Origin: Rhynchopus sp. YZ270_cl-10
Lineage: Eukaryota > Euglenozoa > Diplonemea > Diplonemida > Diplonemidae
NCBI GenBank assembly: GCA_964035575.1
Contig: OZ037907.1
Location: forward strand, 372,001 to 436,000
Direction: 5' to 3'
DNA length: 64,000 nt
Both the position numbers and the translations under genes were made by a program. Of the stretch, positions 48,677 to 59,218 are shown in pieces (positions within the stretch are counted from its first letter, which is position 1; each line of letters starts with the position of its first letter). The notes under the pieces were generated by a model. The model did no database searches. It saw nothing but the letters and a program-made list of their open reading frames with translations, and was not told where the DNA came from.

Positions 48677-51080
48677 TCACGCGTTGACCTCAAGAACAAG
48701 CTCCTCCTTCTCAAGCGAGTATGTCTGGCAGTCCAAGTCATAGGCACGTGGCTGCACCTTCACCACACTGCGTGGCTTCAGAAGCACAACACCGCGTTCG
48801 CTAAGGTACCCATACAGTGCGTTCATTACCTGCAATGGAAAAAAATGTTTCAATAATCAATCTGGGGGGTTTTTGGGGGGGTAAAAAAGCGAACAACAGC
48901 GCTGCAATCATACCCTCGGGTGCCCGCAGATCAAGAGATGTGTATCGCAGCGTTCGATCTCGAAGATGATGGGCTCGAGCCTCTCGATGATGTCTTCGTA
49001 CGTCTCGCCCATAATCTTCTGCGCCACGGAGAAGCCGAACTCACCGAGATAGCGCCAGAAGACGGTGTTGTAGCCGAGGGCCTGGAGGTACTTCACTGTT
49101 GCATGACCTGCGGTGTCTTGGCAGGACCACACGGTGACAGGTTCGCCCTTGGGGACAGATGTATCCAAGAGGTTTACCAATGCGCGCGCAAAACGGTCCC
49201 CAAGCGGTTCCAGCGCTTCTCGCTCCTTCATCTTCTCCTCGGTCTCGATCAGCCCTTCTAACGCATTCCGTAGGTTCGCAGAGTCGAGAAGTGGGTTGTG
49301 GTTGCGTTGCTGTCCACCTGCCTCCGCACCAAGCGCTGACGCCGACGCACCGAACCCCGACCCCGACCCGACACGCGCGCAGGTGACAGGCGGTGTGCGC
49401 ACCTCACTGCCCCCTTCATTCGCAATGTCCAGTTCCTCATCCTCCCCGGTGAGACAGAGGAAGACCGTTCTGTGCATCACCTTCATGTTCATGAGGAGGA
49501 ACGCAAGACGGCCTGCGATGTAGCCGTTCATGTCGTGGACCGACATTTTGTTGCGGCCGTATTTGACGTGAGGGACGCCTTCGCATTTGGAGATGGGTTC
49601 GTAGGAGCGTTCGTACTTCTCAAGACGCAGGCGGAAGTCGTTGAGCGCCTCCTTCGGGTCGGTCCCGATGTACTCCGGCATGCTGGTGACAGCCTCTTCA
49701 GGTATGCTGGTGGAGGCGCCGCCGCAGATGTCGCCCATCTCAATGAAGATCATGCGTTCCCTAGGCAGCAGACCACCGAGCTTGTTGATGATGATCTCAC
49801 GCCGCATTCTGGTGTGGTTCGTACCATCGAAGATGGCAACCTGGCCACGCCCCTCCATCAGCCATCGGAAGGTGTCGTCCAACGCCTGCTCGAGGACCTC
49901 AAGAAGCTTGCCTGCGTGAGGACCGTCTTTGCTTTCTTCGTCAAAGTTGAAGTATTCTGCGCGAGGGAAGCCAACGTTTTTTCTGCGGTAGATAGCAACG
50001 TTGAAGACCTGGCACTTCACGCCAAGCCACGCCAGGTACCGCATGATGCGGCGTGAGGTGTAGGTCTTGCCCCTCGCCGGCAGCCCGACCATGCAGATGA
50101 GCAGCGGCTGCGAGTCGCGCTGGGTCACAGAGCGCACGCCGCCGGAGGTCACATTCCGCGACAAACGCCGGAACTGATCGTTCACCCGCGCCTGCCTGCT
50201 GCAGATGTCTTCCTCTGAGAGACAATGGTCCAACGTGGCGTTAAGGGGATGCGGCGCTGTCGCCTGCTGTAGAGGGGTAGAGGTGTCAGAGGAAAAGGGC
50301 GGGGCGGGGCGGGGGGGTTGAAAAGTTTGTTTCAACTTTGTTTTGTTTTTGTTTGTTTTTGCTACTCTGTTTGTTTTGCGGGGCTGGGGGGGGTATATAC
50401 CTCATCCTCCGTATCTGATTGGCTTCGACCTTCTTTGGAAATGCGCTTTCCGTTGTTCTGGGAGGATGTAGTTCTGTGTGGAAAATGTTGTGGGGAAAAA
50501 ATGTAAAGAAAATTTAAGAATAATTGTGGGGCGCGACTGTAGATATAAACCAAGAATACAGCATGCCATGATGCACACACACACCCATCTGGGGCCATAT
50601 TCTGCGCAAGAAGTACTCCTATTTTTAGTTATCAAACACATCTAAGAAGCGCCCCATGCACATTAAAGATAAATTGTTATTTTGATGCAGGCATCTTCAT
50701 CAATCACTATTCCTCTCTCTGTTGCCCATTGCATGACTTTTATGCGTAAAGCGTGCAATAAATATTGATCCTTATTATTTCAATACGCTCCCCAGAGGAA
50801 ACCTCTTTGAGTCCAAAAAGAGGGGTTTTTTTTTTTTTGCATACGATTCCTCCTGATCTAAAATCGCTAGCCGCTTTGCCACGTTGCTGACAGGCATTTT
50901 GAACATCTGCATATTGATCTCAGAGGCGTCCATATGAGAATGAAAGATCTCATTCGTACTATTCCTGCACAGCGACGGACTAGGGCTAAGGCTGCTGGTA
51001 AAGCTGCTCCCTGCCCCCACCGTCGGCGGGGTGGCCGTACGCGACCGGCTAGCTTCGTCCCCTACATCTCCCGAAGCCAT
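48677..51080 (-). CDS. 6-phosphofructo-2-kinase with degenerate bisphosphatase domain
   Basis: Makes fructose 2,6-bisphosphate, a regulator of glycolysis. Proposed exons: 51080-50845, 50473-50401, 50266-48914 and 48829-48677 (604 residues). The last two are well supported; the first two rest on GTATGC and GTATAT donors and matching phases. The kinase half has the Walker A GLPARGKTY at 164-172 and EYFNFDEES, IFDGTNHTR and a C-terminal GRLAFLLMN block. The phosphatase half is recognisable (VTVWSCQDTAGHATV, ETYEDIIERLEPIIFEIER, ICGHPRVMNALYGYL) but the catalytic RHGE is LTGE at 375-378 and the second Arg-containing motif is also altered. The protein is therefore probably a kinase without fructose-2,6-bisphosphatase activity. 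A Gln/Gly-rich insert of about 60 residues follows the broken motif. Confidence 0.85.
48830..48913 (-). other. Intron (84 bp) in the PFK-2 gene
   Basis: CCGAGG-GTATGA donor and TTGCAG-GTAATG acceptor; the join gives CGHPR-VMNALYGYLSER, matching the family's HQAVMRCLLAYF region. Confidence 0.85.
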
Positions 51081-52613
51081 TTTTTTTTACCCCCAAAAAA
51101 CAAAAACAAAAAAAAAAAACCAAACAAAACCACCCCTCACTAATAACGAAACTCTCTATAATACGGGGTGGGGGATTGGGGGGTGTGGGGGATTGTTGGG
51201 GGGGAAAGAAAAGTTGAGAGAGGGGGCCCCCTGTGTGGTGTGGGTAGGGTAGGGGGGTAAAATTGGAGGTAAGTTTGTAGGGGGGGTGCGCCGTAAGATT
51301 CTGAACAATATTGGGGACAAGCGAGCCGTCATATGCGTAGTCGGAGGATCAGTGGCAGGTAACAAGCTACCCTGGCAGTGTGATCTTCACGGGAAAATAC
51401 AAATTGTAGTTATCCCAAGAAACTGAAAAAGTACGGCTTCGGCACCCCACACCTCATTATTCAAATAAGGGTGTGGCAGGATATAGGACAAATTCCATTC
51501 TGATGGACGAGAGCTTCTGTCTGGTCAGGCCGTTTACCGCCAAAGGGCTTGTATTTGATGAAAACGCCAAAAAACGAAACTAATTCAATAAAGACAGAAA
51601 CTAAGTAGTGTTCAAGCGTGGCCAAGGAGGGGGAGGGCAGGCATTTCTTATCTCTCATTAAAATTGGGAGAACACAGACATAGTTCATCACAGAGCATGC
51701 AATGGTTGTACACAAAAAAGGAGGGGAAAGCAGATGTAAAAAAAAAATCATAATCACCACACGTTCGACGGGGCGGGAGGGGAGGGAAAGCAAAGTACGT
51801 ATGCATCCCCACCAACCTTGTTCAATCTGACGACATAACGTGAACAATGCACTAAACTGAAACAGGTGGATAACACCTCAAAAATACTACAAAAAAAAAA
51901 AATACAGGCATAAATGCTAAGTCGCCAGATTTTTTTTATTAGAAGGCTAAGTTCTCTGTACTCACCCTTTTTTTCTTCACCAATTCCATGGGTTTTGTCC
52001 ACATTAGGCAAAATATTGGCTTTATTTGCCAAAGCTAGACAAAAAAAAAAAAATTACAAATCAAGAGAAAGCAAAATAGTGGAAAAGGTGGAAATTCTGA
52101 CAACACAAAAAACCTCTCTGTTGCCCTGTCAAAAAAAAAAAAAAAAAAAAAGACAGGGATTTTGCTGTTGTTTCTACAACGCAGTTGTATTGGTGCGATC
52201 CGGGAGTCTGCTTATGTAACAAAGTTGGTTGTATTGTGCAGACGCCGCAAAAAAGGATGTCGCTTCAAAAGGGGGGAAACGTCTGGTAGAATTTTTCTCG
52301 CCATTTTAGTTTATGTTTTTAGGGTTTGCGCCTGGAATCCTTTTCTTTTTTTTCCCCCAAGGCAGACAGACAGGGGGTTTGAAGAAGTTTGTTTCAACTT
52401 TGTCGCTTTTGTTTTTGTTTTTGCTACTCTGTTTGTTTTGCATTTGACAGACAGGGGACAGGGATGGTGCACAACATATGCATTCACCATCTTTCAATTC
52501 AAGAGAACAGAAAGCATTTCAGAAGGTGCGAACACATTGCGCGCAAAAAGAAAAAGAAGAGAGAAAAAAAATATTTAATTTCATACACGGTGGCCCATTC
52601 CTACCCTTAGGGT

Positions 52614-52841
52614 AGGGTCCGCGGGGGGTACCCCATGGGGTACCCCCCAGACTACCCCCAGGGGTACCCCATGGGGTACCCCGCGCGGACCCTGACTGGC
52701 ACTGGGGGTACACAGGTACACAGGTACACAGGTACACAGGTACACAGGTACACAGGTACACAGGTACACAGGTACACAGGTACACAGGTACACAGGTACA
52801 GCCAGAGTGCCAGAGTCAAGGGTCCGCGCGGGGTCCGCCCC
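52614..52841. mobile_element. GC-rich foldback with GGTACACA minisatellite core
   Basis: 52679-52707 (CCCCGCGCGGACCCTGACT, GGCACTGG) is inverted at 52803-52841. Between them are about 12 copies of GGTACACA. To the left are palindromes built from GGGGTACCCC. Related GGTACCCCGCGCGGACCCT sequence occurs at 56548-56700 and around the hAT insertion at 55060-55093. Confidence 0.65.
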
Positions 52842-53009
52842 CCGATGACATAACGAAGTATCGCTTGAAAATACCGTTCAATATATGTTGCTTGGTGTGC
52901 ATGAAGAAGGACACACAAGGTATATCAAACGATAAATCAATCAGATAAACGTTACATCATCGGAAAATTGTTGGCACCGCCCCCCTGTCTTCGTATTTAT
53001 TACCCCGTC

Positions 53010-53790
53010 GACAGGCCAAACAGCGTTGGGCTCAGAAGAAGCAGTGCAAGACAGTCACTGGGGATCAACATGAGAACCAACTCCCAACAACACAGGCTAC
53101 CGAAGTAGCAGGTGGGGTGTTGCGGGTGTTTGGGGTGAGAAAATCGATTTTGGTAAGTTGCAGCAGAACATTCTTAAGTTCGCACTAGTCGAGAGAGGCT
53201 GACCCGCTGCAGTGAAGCAGTGCACCCATTTAAGGGTGGAGAAGCGTGACACGCACATACAAGTATGTACGTTACTTCAACAAAGGCTGAATTCTGGTAA
53301 TTCTAAGGGATGTGAATTCAGCCACCACGCAGGTAGTGTTTTAAGGTTCCTCGCTTTGTGCTGCACAGCGGACTCATGACACAAAGGAGTTGCCCCCGCT
53401 CTCTTTCGCGCAAACTTAAGAAAATTCTGAAGTAACTACAACCTGGCGTGCGGGTACAGATGCATTGCTTTGTTCTTTCCTCAAAGTCATTTCTGATCTC
53501 TCGGGTCTGTACTACCGTCAGTGTTTAGATGAGCATCCACTTGACTCGTTCTAACAACCGTTGAAATCTAGAACAAAACAATACACTGCCCCTTCTCACA
53601 CCAAGCCGCCATGCTTCAAGAGCATGCCCTGGGCAAAAAATACTGTGACAAAAATTGGTTTTCTGGGGGAACGCGATATTTTCTTGTGCCTACTGTAGTC
53701 CTCCGCAAGAGCAGAGGACAGACTTTCCGGATCCCGAAGTCGAATTTTTTGCACTAGCTATGCTCCCTGGGTTAATGGCTATAGCAGTGA
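53010..53790. repeat. Two-copy dispersed segment, copy 2 (inverted)
   Basis: Reverse-complement homolog of 13330-13975. Its plus strand encodes RQAKQRWAQKKQC ... ENQLPTTQ, similar to the minus strand of copy 1. Here there are no CTCTAATTA arms, so either the segment moves independently or the arms were lost. Confidence 0.6.
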
Positions 53791-54355
53791 CTGACTAAGA
53801 GTTTCATAATAATTGGGGCGGTCTATGGGGTGGGTTAATGGAAAAATTGGTTTAAAAACCCAACTTTTGCGGTCCCCACCCGGTTTGCAATAATTGCACC
53901 AGCTCTATCGGCACTGTTTCGCTGTCACGATGAAGGGTCGTCGGTTCGGGTACCTGTTGAGAGAAATTGAGTGCAAAAGTAGAGACTACAACAAAAAAAA
54001 TCAAACAAACAAACAAGAAGCCGCTCCGTACCTCTTCCATGCAAAAAAGAAAGTAAAAGACTGCCCTTCCTCAGTCCGGAAGTAGCACCTCATCCGGTTC
54101 CCTGACGTAAAAGAGTTGTAGAGGTTACGAGATGCCATGATAAAAAAGTAAAAGTGACAATTTTGACAATAAAAATATGCTTCGATTTACATCCGAGCGG
54201 GACAAAGGCGAAAAGGGGGAGCGGGGGTGTAAAAACCGGGGCTTAAAAACATACCTTGCAGCACTCGCTCGGCCTACTCTCTAGGTACGAGAACATCACT
54301 GCACGAACAATCCCACTGATACTGATACCTGCATTCTATTTGTTGCCACATGGTA

Positions 54356-54781
54356 AAAATGACCAAAACTTCGACCAATTTTTTTTTTCTTCACAATTTG
54401 CTCATTGAGGCTTTGTATTTTTTGGGCCATTTATGACCTACCACGCCCGATTTTGGGCGAGAAGAAAAAAAAATTTGGGTCAAAAATCGACGCGTCTTTG
54501 TTAAAATCACGACTTTTCGGGCGCGAAACTACGTTTTAGACCCCCACAGATGCTCAAAAGTGCCAAATTTTGCTTTTAATGGCCTCAAAGGATCACGGGA
54601 GCACCCCTCGTAATTACGAGGGCTCCCCACGCCGTGACGTCGTCATTGCGCGCGTAATTTCCGACGTATGCGGGCGTGGTTGGTCATAAAATGGCCCAAA
54701 AACCCCAAACAAAACCTCAGATTGACCAAATCGAGGAAAAATTGTCAAGTCGAAATTTCAGCCAAAATACGGTCATTTTGG
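54356..54781. mobile_element. Foldback element with ~110-bp inverted ends
   Basis: The ends match in inverted orientation over about 110 bp (AAAATGACC, TTCGACC, TTTGGGCCATTT, ATGACC.ACCACGCCCG). The middle contains a smaller palindrome (CCCTCGTAATTACGAGGG). Part of its left half (54474-54589) recurs as a direct repeat at 54864-54983 (GATGCTCAAAAGTGCCAA, TTTTGCTTTTAATGGCCTCA). Confidence 0.65.
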
Positions 54782-55297
54782 TTATACCCCGCGGTGTATG
54801 CAGTAGCTAGAACACGTACACAGCTAAGTTCCTAAGCGATTTCCTTCACATTTTTCATGAAAAATTGGTCAAAAATCGACTTGTCTTTGGTAAAAAAACC
54901 ACGAAAAATCGGCTGCGCAAAACCACGTTTTAGACCCCCACAGATGCTCAAAAGTGCCAATTTTTGCTTTTAATGGCCTCAAATCGTCGAAATTAGGCCT
55001 ATATAGGGCAAAAAAAATTTTTTGAGAGTCCCTTTCCCTGGGAGGCAATAGCCACCGGGTGTGCAGGGGGTACCCCGGGGGGTACCCCAAACCCAGTGTT
55101 CCTAATTTTGCGTTTAAAACGTTTAAAACGTTTTAAACGTTTTAAATTATTTAAAACGCGTTTTAAACGTTTTAAACGTTTTAAACGTTTAAAACTCGAA
55201 TAAAAAACGGGTGACAGTTCTGCACAAAAAAACGTAAAAAAAGTGGGGGGAATTTTTCGAATTTTTTTTTTCTGTATCAAAAATCATAGTTTTGGTG

Positions 55298-55610
55298 CAT
55301 CTGGGGTCAATTTAGCCTGGTTTTTCTTGGTTTCTCCTGCTAACTTGTTTCCTGTACGGTACCCTAATGAGTGCGCTAAAACCTGGCTGATCAAGCGCTT
55401 GGTGCCAGCATTTGATGTGTCAAAAATTCCCAGCGGGTTCCAGATGGGTAACAGGGTACTTAAGGCTGAGTATGACAGGGTCATGGTTCCTGTGAGAGCA
55501 GCCCTAGCAAAGAGCCTGCACATCTCGGTATACGTTGATGGCTGGAAGGCGCACAACGACGAGAAGGTGTTCACCCTTGTCGCGAGGGTGCGGATGCCCG
55601 CCCTGTAAGC
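55298..55610 (+). pseudogene. hAT/DUF659-like transposase fragment
   Basis: The frame includes EYDRVMVPVRAALAKSLHIS followed by VYVDGWKAHNDEKVFTLVAR, resembling the first-Asp strand region of hAT-family transposases (xxxDGWTS...xxFxxVxxHF). It is bounded by a stop and lacks the rest of the catalytic core. Confidence 0.5.
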
Positions 55611-55959
55611 ACAAAAGTTTTGGAGGAGGACTTGCACAATGCGGAGGAGATCTGCACGCACCTGCATGAGAAAAAGATAAGTTGAGTGGGCTAGTGTGTG
55701 ATGGGGACACCATGGGACACCACTGTGTCTTCTCTGTCCACAACAGCAGCGGCGGACGACCTGGAGAAGTTCATGCGGGTGGAGGACTCCCCTGGTAGAG
55801 CTGCTGCGATATCGACTAAGCTACCTGCAGGCGACAGCTGGCTTGCCGGAGCGATAGAGACTGTGGAGGAGACGGGAGCCTATCGCCACAGCGTACGCGC
55901 ACCCTTACTGGACCACGACCCCGTGTCACCGTGGGAGTGGGATCGTACGCTGAATGACG

Positions 55960-56277
55960 TGCTGATCACCAGAAATACCGGGTGTCAGCAAGAGTGACTC
56001 TGCAAGCAGCGAAGAGAACCGGCAAAGGACGGAACTGGCTCTTGCGGCTCTGCCACCCCACACGGGACGCGTCTACACAGACAGATCCTTGCACACGGTA
56101 AACAGAACACTACGCGCTTCACTGACTACCAGATCAGCGCACCCCCAAGGAGGAGTGGGGGCCATCTTCTACCACAACGACGGCTCCACTACACCAAAGG
56201 GGGCACACCAAGCATCCAGTGGCGCAGGCACACTCTGCTCGGCCTATCAGGCAGAGCTGGTGGCACCTTGTAATTAG
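55960..56277 (+). pseudogene. Retroelement-type RNase H fragment
   Basis: Plus-strand frame with GRVYTDRSLHTV, then GGVGAIFYHNDGS and LCSAYQAELVA, the pattern of RNase H1-like domains carried by retroelements. The family cannot be resolved from this piece. It is a fossil inside the hAT element, immediately followed by a TAATTAGACACC / GGTGTCTAATTA hairpin. Confidence 0.5.
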
Positions 56278-56876
56278 ACACCATGCGGTGTCTAATTACA
56301 CCGTGCCTGCTGCCACTGAAAAGTTCAGCAAAGAGGAAAATACCACATTTTTTCGCAAAGACATTTTTTTTTGCCTGTAAAAAAAAAAAAAAATTTTTTT
56401 TTTTTTTGCCTGAAAAGCCAAAATTCACCACCGTTTTTTATTCGAGTTTAAAACGTTTAAAACAGTTTAAAACGTTTAGAATTTAAAACGTTTAAAACGT
56501 TTAGTTTAAAACTAGCGTTAGGAACACTGCCCAAACCCCCCAAAGGGTACCCCGCGCGGACCCTACCCAACCCTGTGGGGTACCCCCTGGGGTAGCCCAC
56601 GCGAGGGGGTACCCCCCGCGGACCCTACCCTGTGTGGTACCCTACCCTGCGGGGTACCCCTTTTGGGGGTACCCCCGGGGGTACCCCCAAAAGGGTCCGC
56701 TGGGCCACCGTGTAGAGGCACAAACTCCACACCGACCGCAATAGAACTACAGAATAAAATGCAAAACAAATGGTACTGTATACAGGATTGGCACAATATT
56801 GGGCAATGTGTATTTATTTATTTTTGGTTGTTGGTCCCGAAAAGGTTCGGTTATGGAAACAGCAGACACCCGTAAG

Positions 56877-57558
56877 CAAGCATGTCCTTAAATCCGGGAA
56901 AAATCAGGATTTTTCTGATTTTTAAATCTCAAAATTTTCTTATAGAAAAAAAAATTTTCGCGCTGCGCGCGAAAATTTTTCGCGCACAACAGGAGAAGAT
57001 ATTTTTTTGTTGTTGTAGGCCCGCAGTGCGGGGTGGTCACATTTTTCTCCCCACCACAGTGCCTTATCCAAGAATCGGATTTCAAGATTTTTGGGGTCAG
57101 TTTGTGTTTCCCCCAAGATGTTTTTCAGTTCTGACCAGCGAAGACATTGGGAACATAGGGAACTGTATTTTATTTTCCTTTTGCGGAGCAAAAGGAATAA
57201 CACAAAACGGCGCCGCAGGCGAAAAAATAATAGGGTACGGTGTAAAATGTAGCTTTTCACACTACAGAGTCAGTCAACGAACCCTTTTTTGCGGAGCAAA
57301 AAAGAAATAAATAATGGCGCCGCAGGCAAAAAAAATTAGGGGGCAACCTGGGATTTCACGGTGCGGTCAGTAACTCAGTTCCCCAGGGTACTCCCGTGGT
57401 TCAACCACTGTTCTACCAGGAAATTATTCCGACCTCCCTAAATAAGACACTGCCCCATATCCATATGAAAATTTTTTCACCGGCAAAAATAAAATTTTCT
57501 TATAAAATTTTCTTATAGAAAATCCTGAATCCTAAATCCGATTTAGAGGACAGCATGC
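56877..57558. mobile_element. hAT-like element A, 682 bp
   Basis: It starts CAAGCATGTCCT and ends AGGACAGCATG, with inverted AAATC, ATCAGGATTTT and AAAATTTTCTTATAGAAA parts inside. The exact 8-mer CCCGTAAG lies on both sides (56869-56876 and 57559-57566). There is no coding region. Its right target copy is also the left target copy of element B. Confidence 0.75.
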
Positions 57559-57566
57559 CCGTAAGC

Positions 57567-58251
57567 AGGGCGTTCGCCCCGGGGCGAAAAAAAATTTTTT
57601 TCGTTAAAAAAATCTTTTCCTGAAAAAATGACATTTTATTTCGCCCCAGGGCTTCGCCCCACCGGGGCGAAACCCTGTTTAAATAAATAAATAAAAAAAA
57701 ATTAAAAAGGAAGAAAAAAAAAAAAGAGAGAGAGAGAGAGATTTCTCCCCACCACCCTGTCGACCCCCCCGGAGAGGAAGTTTCCCCAGCACTCCCGCTC
57801 GCTCCTCAATCCTGCAGTCAGCTGAAGGTGTCCCGTACCCCCTGTTATAGAAGGTGTCACTACTCGTGTCAACTCTATCTTCAACCTCGGTGGAGGCAGA
57901 GAGACGGTTTAGTTTATTGAAAATAATCAAAATAAGGATGAAGTCTCATATGACGGATGCCTCTCTCTTGTACATCTGTTTGATTAAACAACACAAAGAG
58001 ACCCTCAGTGAGGGGGGATTGATGAAATTCTCCATCGTTTTGCTGGTTTTAGTGCTGGGGAAGGGATAACGTGCAAATCGCAATTTTTTTTTGATCACTC
58101 AGTACCAGGGATTCACCCCCACGAACTAGCTTCTCTCCGGCGGAAAAATTTTTTTTGACCTATTTTAAGCACTAGTAAAAATGCAAAATTTTTGGGTTTT
58201 TTGGCATTTCGCCACGATTCAGGAAAAACGATGGCGATAGCGAACGCCCTG
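57567..58251. mobile_element. hAT element B, 685 bp, with transposase remnant
   Basis: 12-bp exact inverted ends CAGGGCGTTCGC / GCGAACGCCCTG, flanked by CCCGTAAG at 57559-57566 and 58252-58259. It encodes a remnant of the hAT C-terminal dimerisation domain at about 57880-58005. With element A it makes the array CCCGTAAG-A-CCCGTAAG-B-CCCGTAAG. Confidence 0.85.
57854..58069 (+). pseudogene. hAT C-terminal dimerisation-domain remnant
   Basis: The frame reads SSTSVEAERRFSLLKIIKIR followed by MKSHMTDASLLYICLI, close to the hATC consensus (S.VERxFSxxxxIxxxxRxxMxxxxLxxLxxI). No other transposase parts are in the element, so it is a deletion derivative. Confidence 0.75.
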
Positions 58252-58521
58252 CCCGTAAGAGTAAAAAAAAAAGAAAAATCTGAGACATGAATAACTCTTT
58301 TTTCCCCTGACCCCCGTTTATTGTAGAATTTTTTTTTGTTAATTTTGTTTGGTACTACCAATCCCCACCCCTTTGAAGATCCCCTCCCCTCCCATTTACA
58401 CACGGAGCATGGAACCTCTCCAGACCAAGCTTTACTCCCATCTTGTGCACCTCACTGTGTACATGTTTTTGTTTTTTTTAGTTTTACATAAAAAAGCAAC
58501 CTAATTCCGAACACAGTCATA

Positions 58522-59184
58522 TCAAGGATCATCCATGTCAATGGGAAACAACTGCTGCAGTTGGTATGCCGATGAGAGAAGCTCTGACACGTCGTCCTCT
58601 GTGTACTCCGTTGTGGGCGGGGAGAGCAGCATCTGCATCATGTCGCAGAAGTCCATTTTGAGGAGCTCTGGCGAATATCGCTTCAGGATTGCGAGACAAA
58701 CGTATACGTGGAGGGTTGAATACTGGTCGGTTCCCTCAGACATGTAAGCATCCCATAGACGCATTATCATGGGTAATGGCAACTCCCGAACAAGCAAACA
58801 ATTAATCCATTTAAACGCAAACTCAAGCAGACTCAAATTCGACTCCTTCAGATGATCGTTCAACGCAGGGTCCACAGTGTGCAGCAGATCCCCTAATGCG
58901 GCAAGCTTTCGTTGTATCCCTGCTTGTCCATCTGTGAAGTGGTCCTGTATCGACCCGACGATAGCGTTGAAACCCCAAAAGGCGTCTGCCTCCACCTCGG
59001 CAAGCACTTCAGGGCTGAGGTTCTCCATGGCTTCGGTGCATTCGGCTTCGAGGGTTTCGGAGAGGAGGATCTTGATGGGGATGTGGGCAGAGAGGAATGC
59101 GATGTAGAAAGGGGAGATGAGGTCTGTCATGCCTGAGGGGTTGGGAGGTGTGTTGTTGGGGGTGTGAAAAAAATGTTGAAAACC

Positions 59185-59218
<34 letters not shown>

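Larger units (their letters stand above)
51081..54340. other. Gene-free region with GC-rich foldback and a two-copy element
   Basis: G-rich low complexity at 51170-51290. GGTACC-rich foldback with an 8-bp minisatellite at 52614-52841. The inverted second copy of the 13330-13975 segment at 53010-53790. I see no gene or RNA. Confidence 0.55.
55094..56529. mobile_element. hAT DNA transposon derivative with 8-bp target duplication
   Basis: The ends are CAGTGTTCCTAA / TTAGGAACACTG, followed by inverted arrays of TTTAAAACG-type repeats and CTCGAATAAAAAACGG. The exact 8-mer CCCAAACC lies on both sides (55086-55093 and 56530-56537). CA-G start and 8-bp duplication are hAT hallmarks. The interior has a hAT-transposase-like piece (55298-55610) and an unrelated RNase-H-like piece (55960-56277), so it is a composite, non-autonomous element. 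It interrupts a GGGGTACCCC-rich repeat. Confidence 0.85.

Noticed and set aside
52519-52918. YLCTCVPV repeat proteins
   Set aside because: Products of the 8-bp GGTACACA array read in any frame; no start context or flanking coding sequence.
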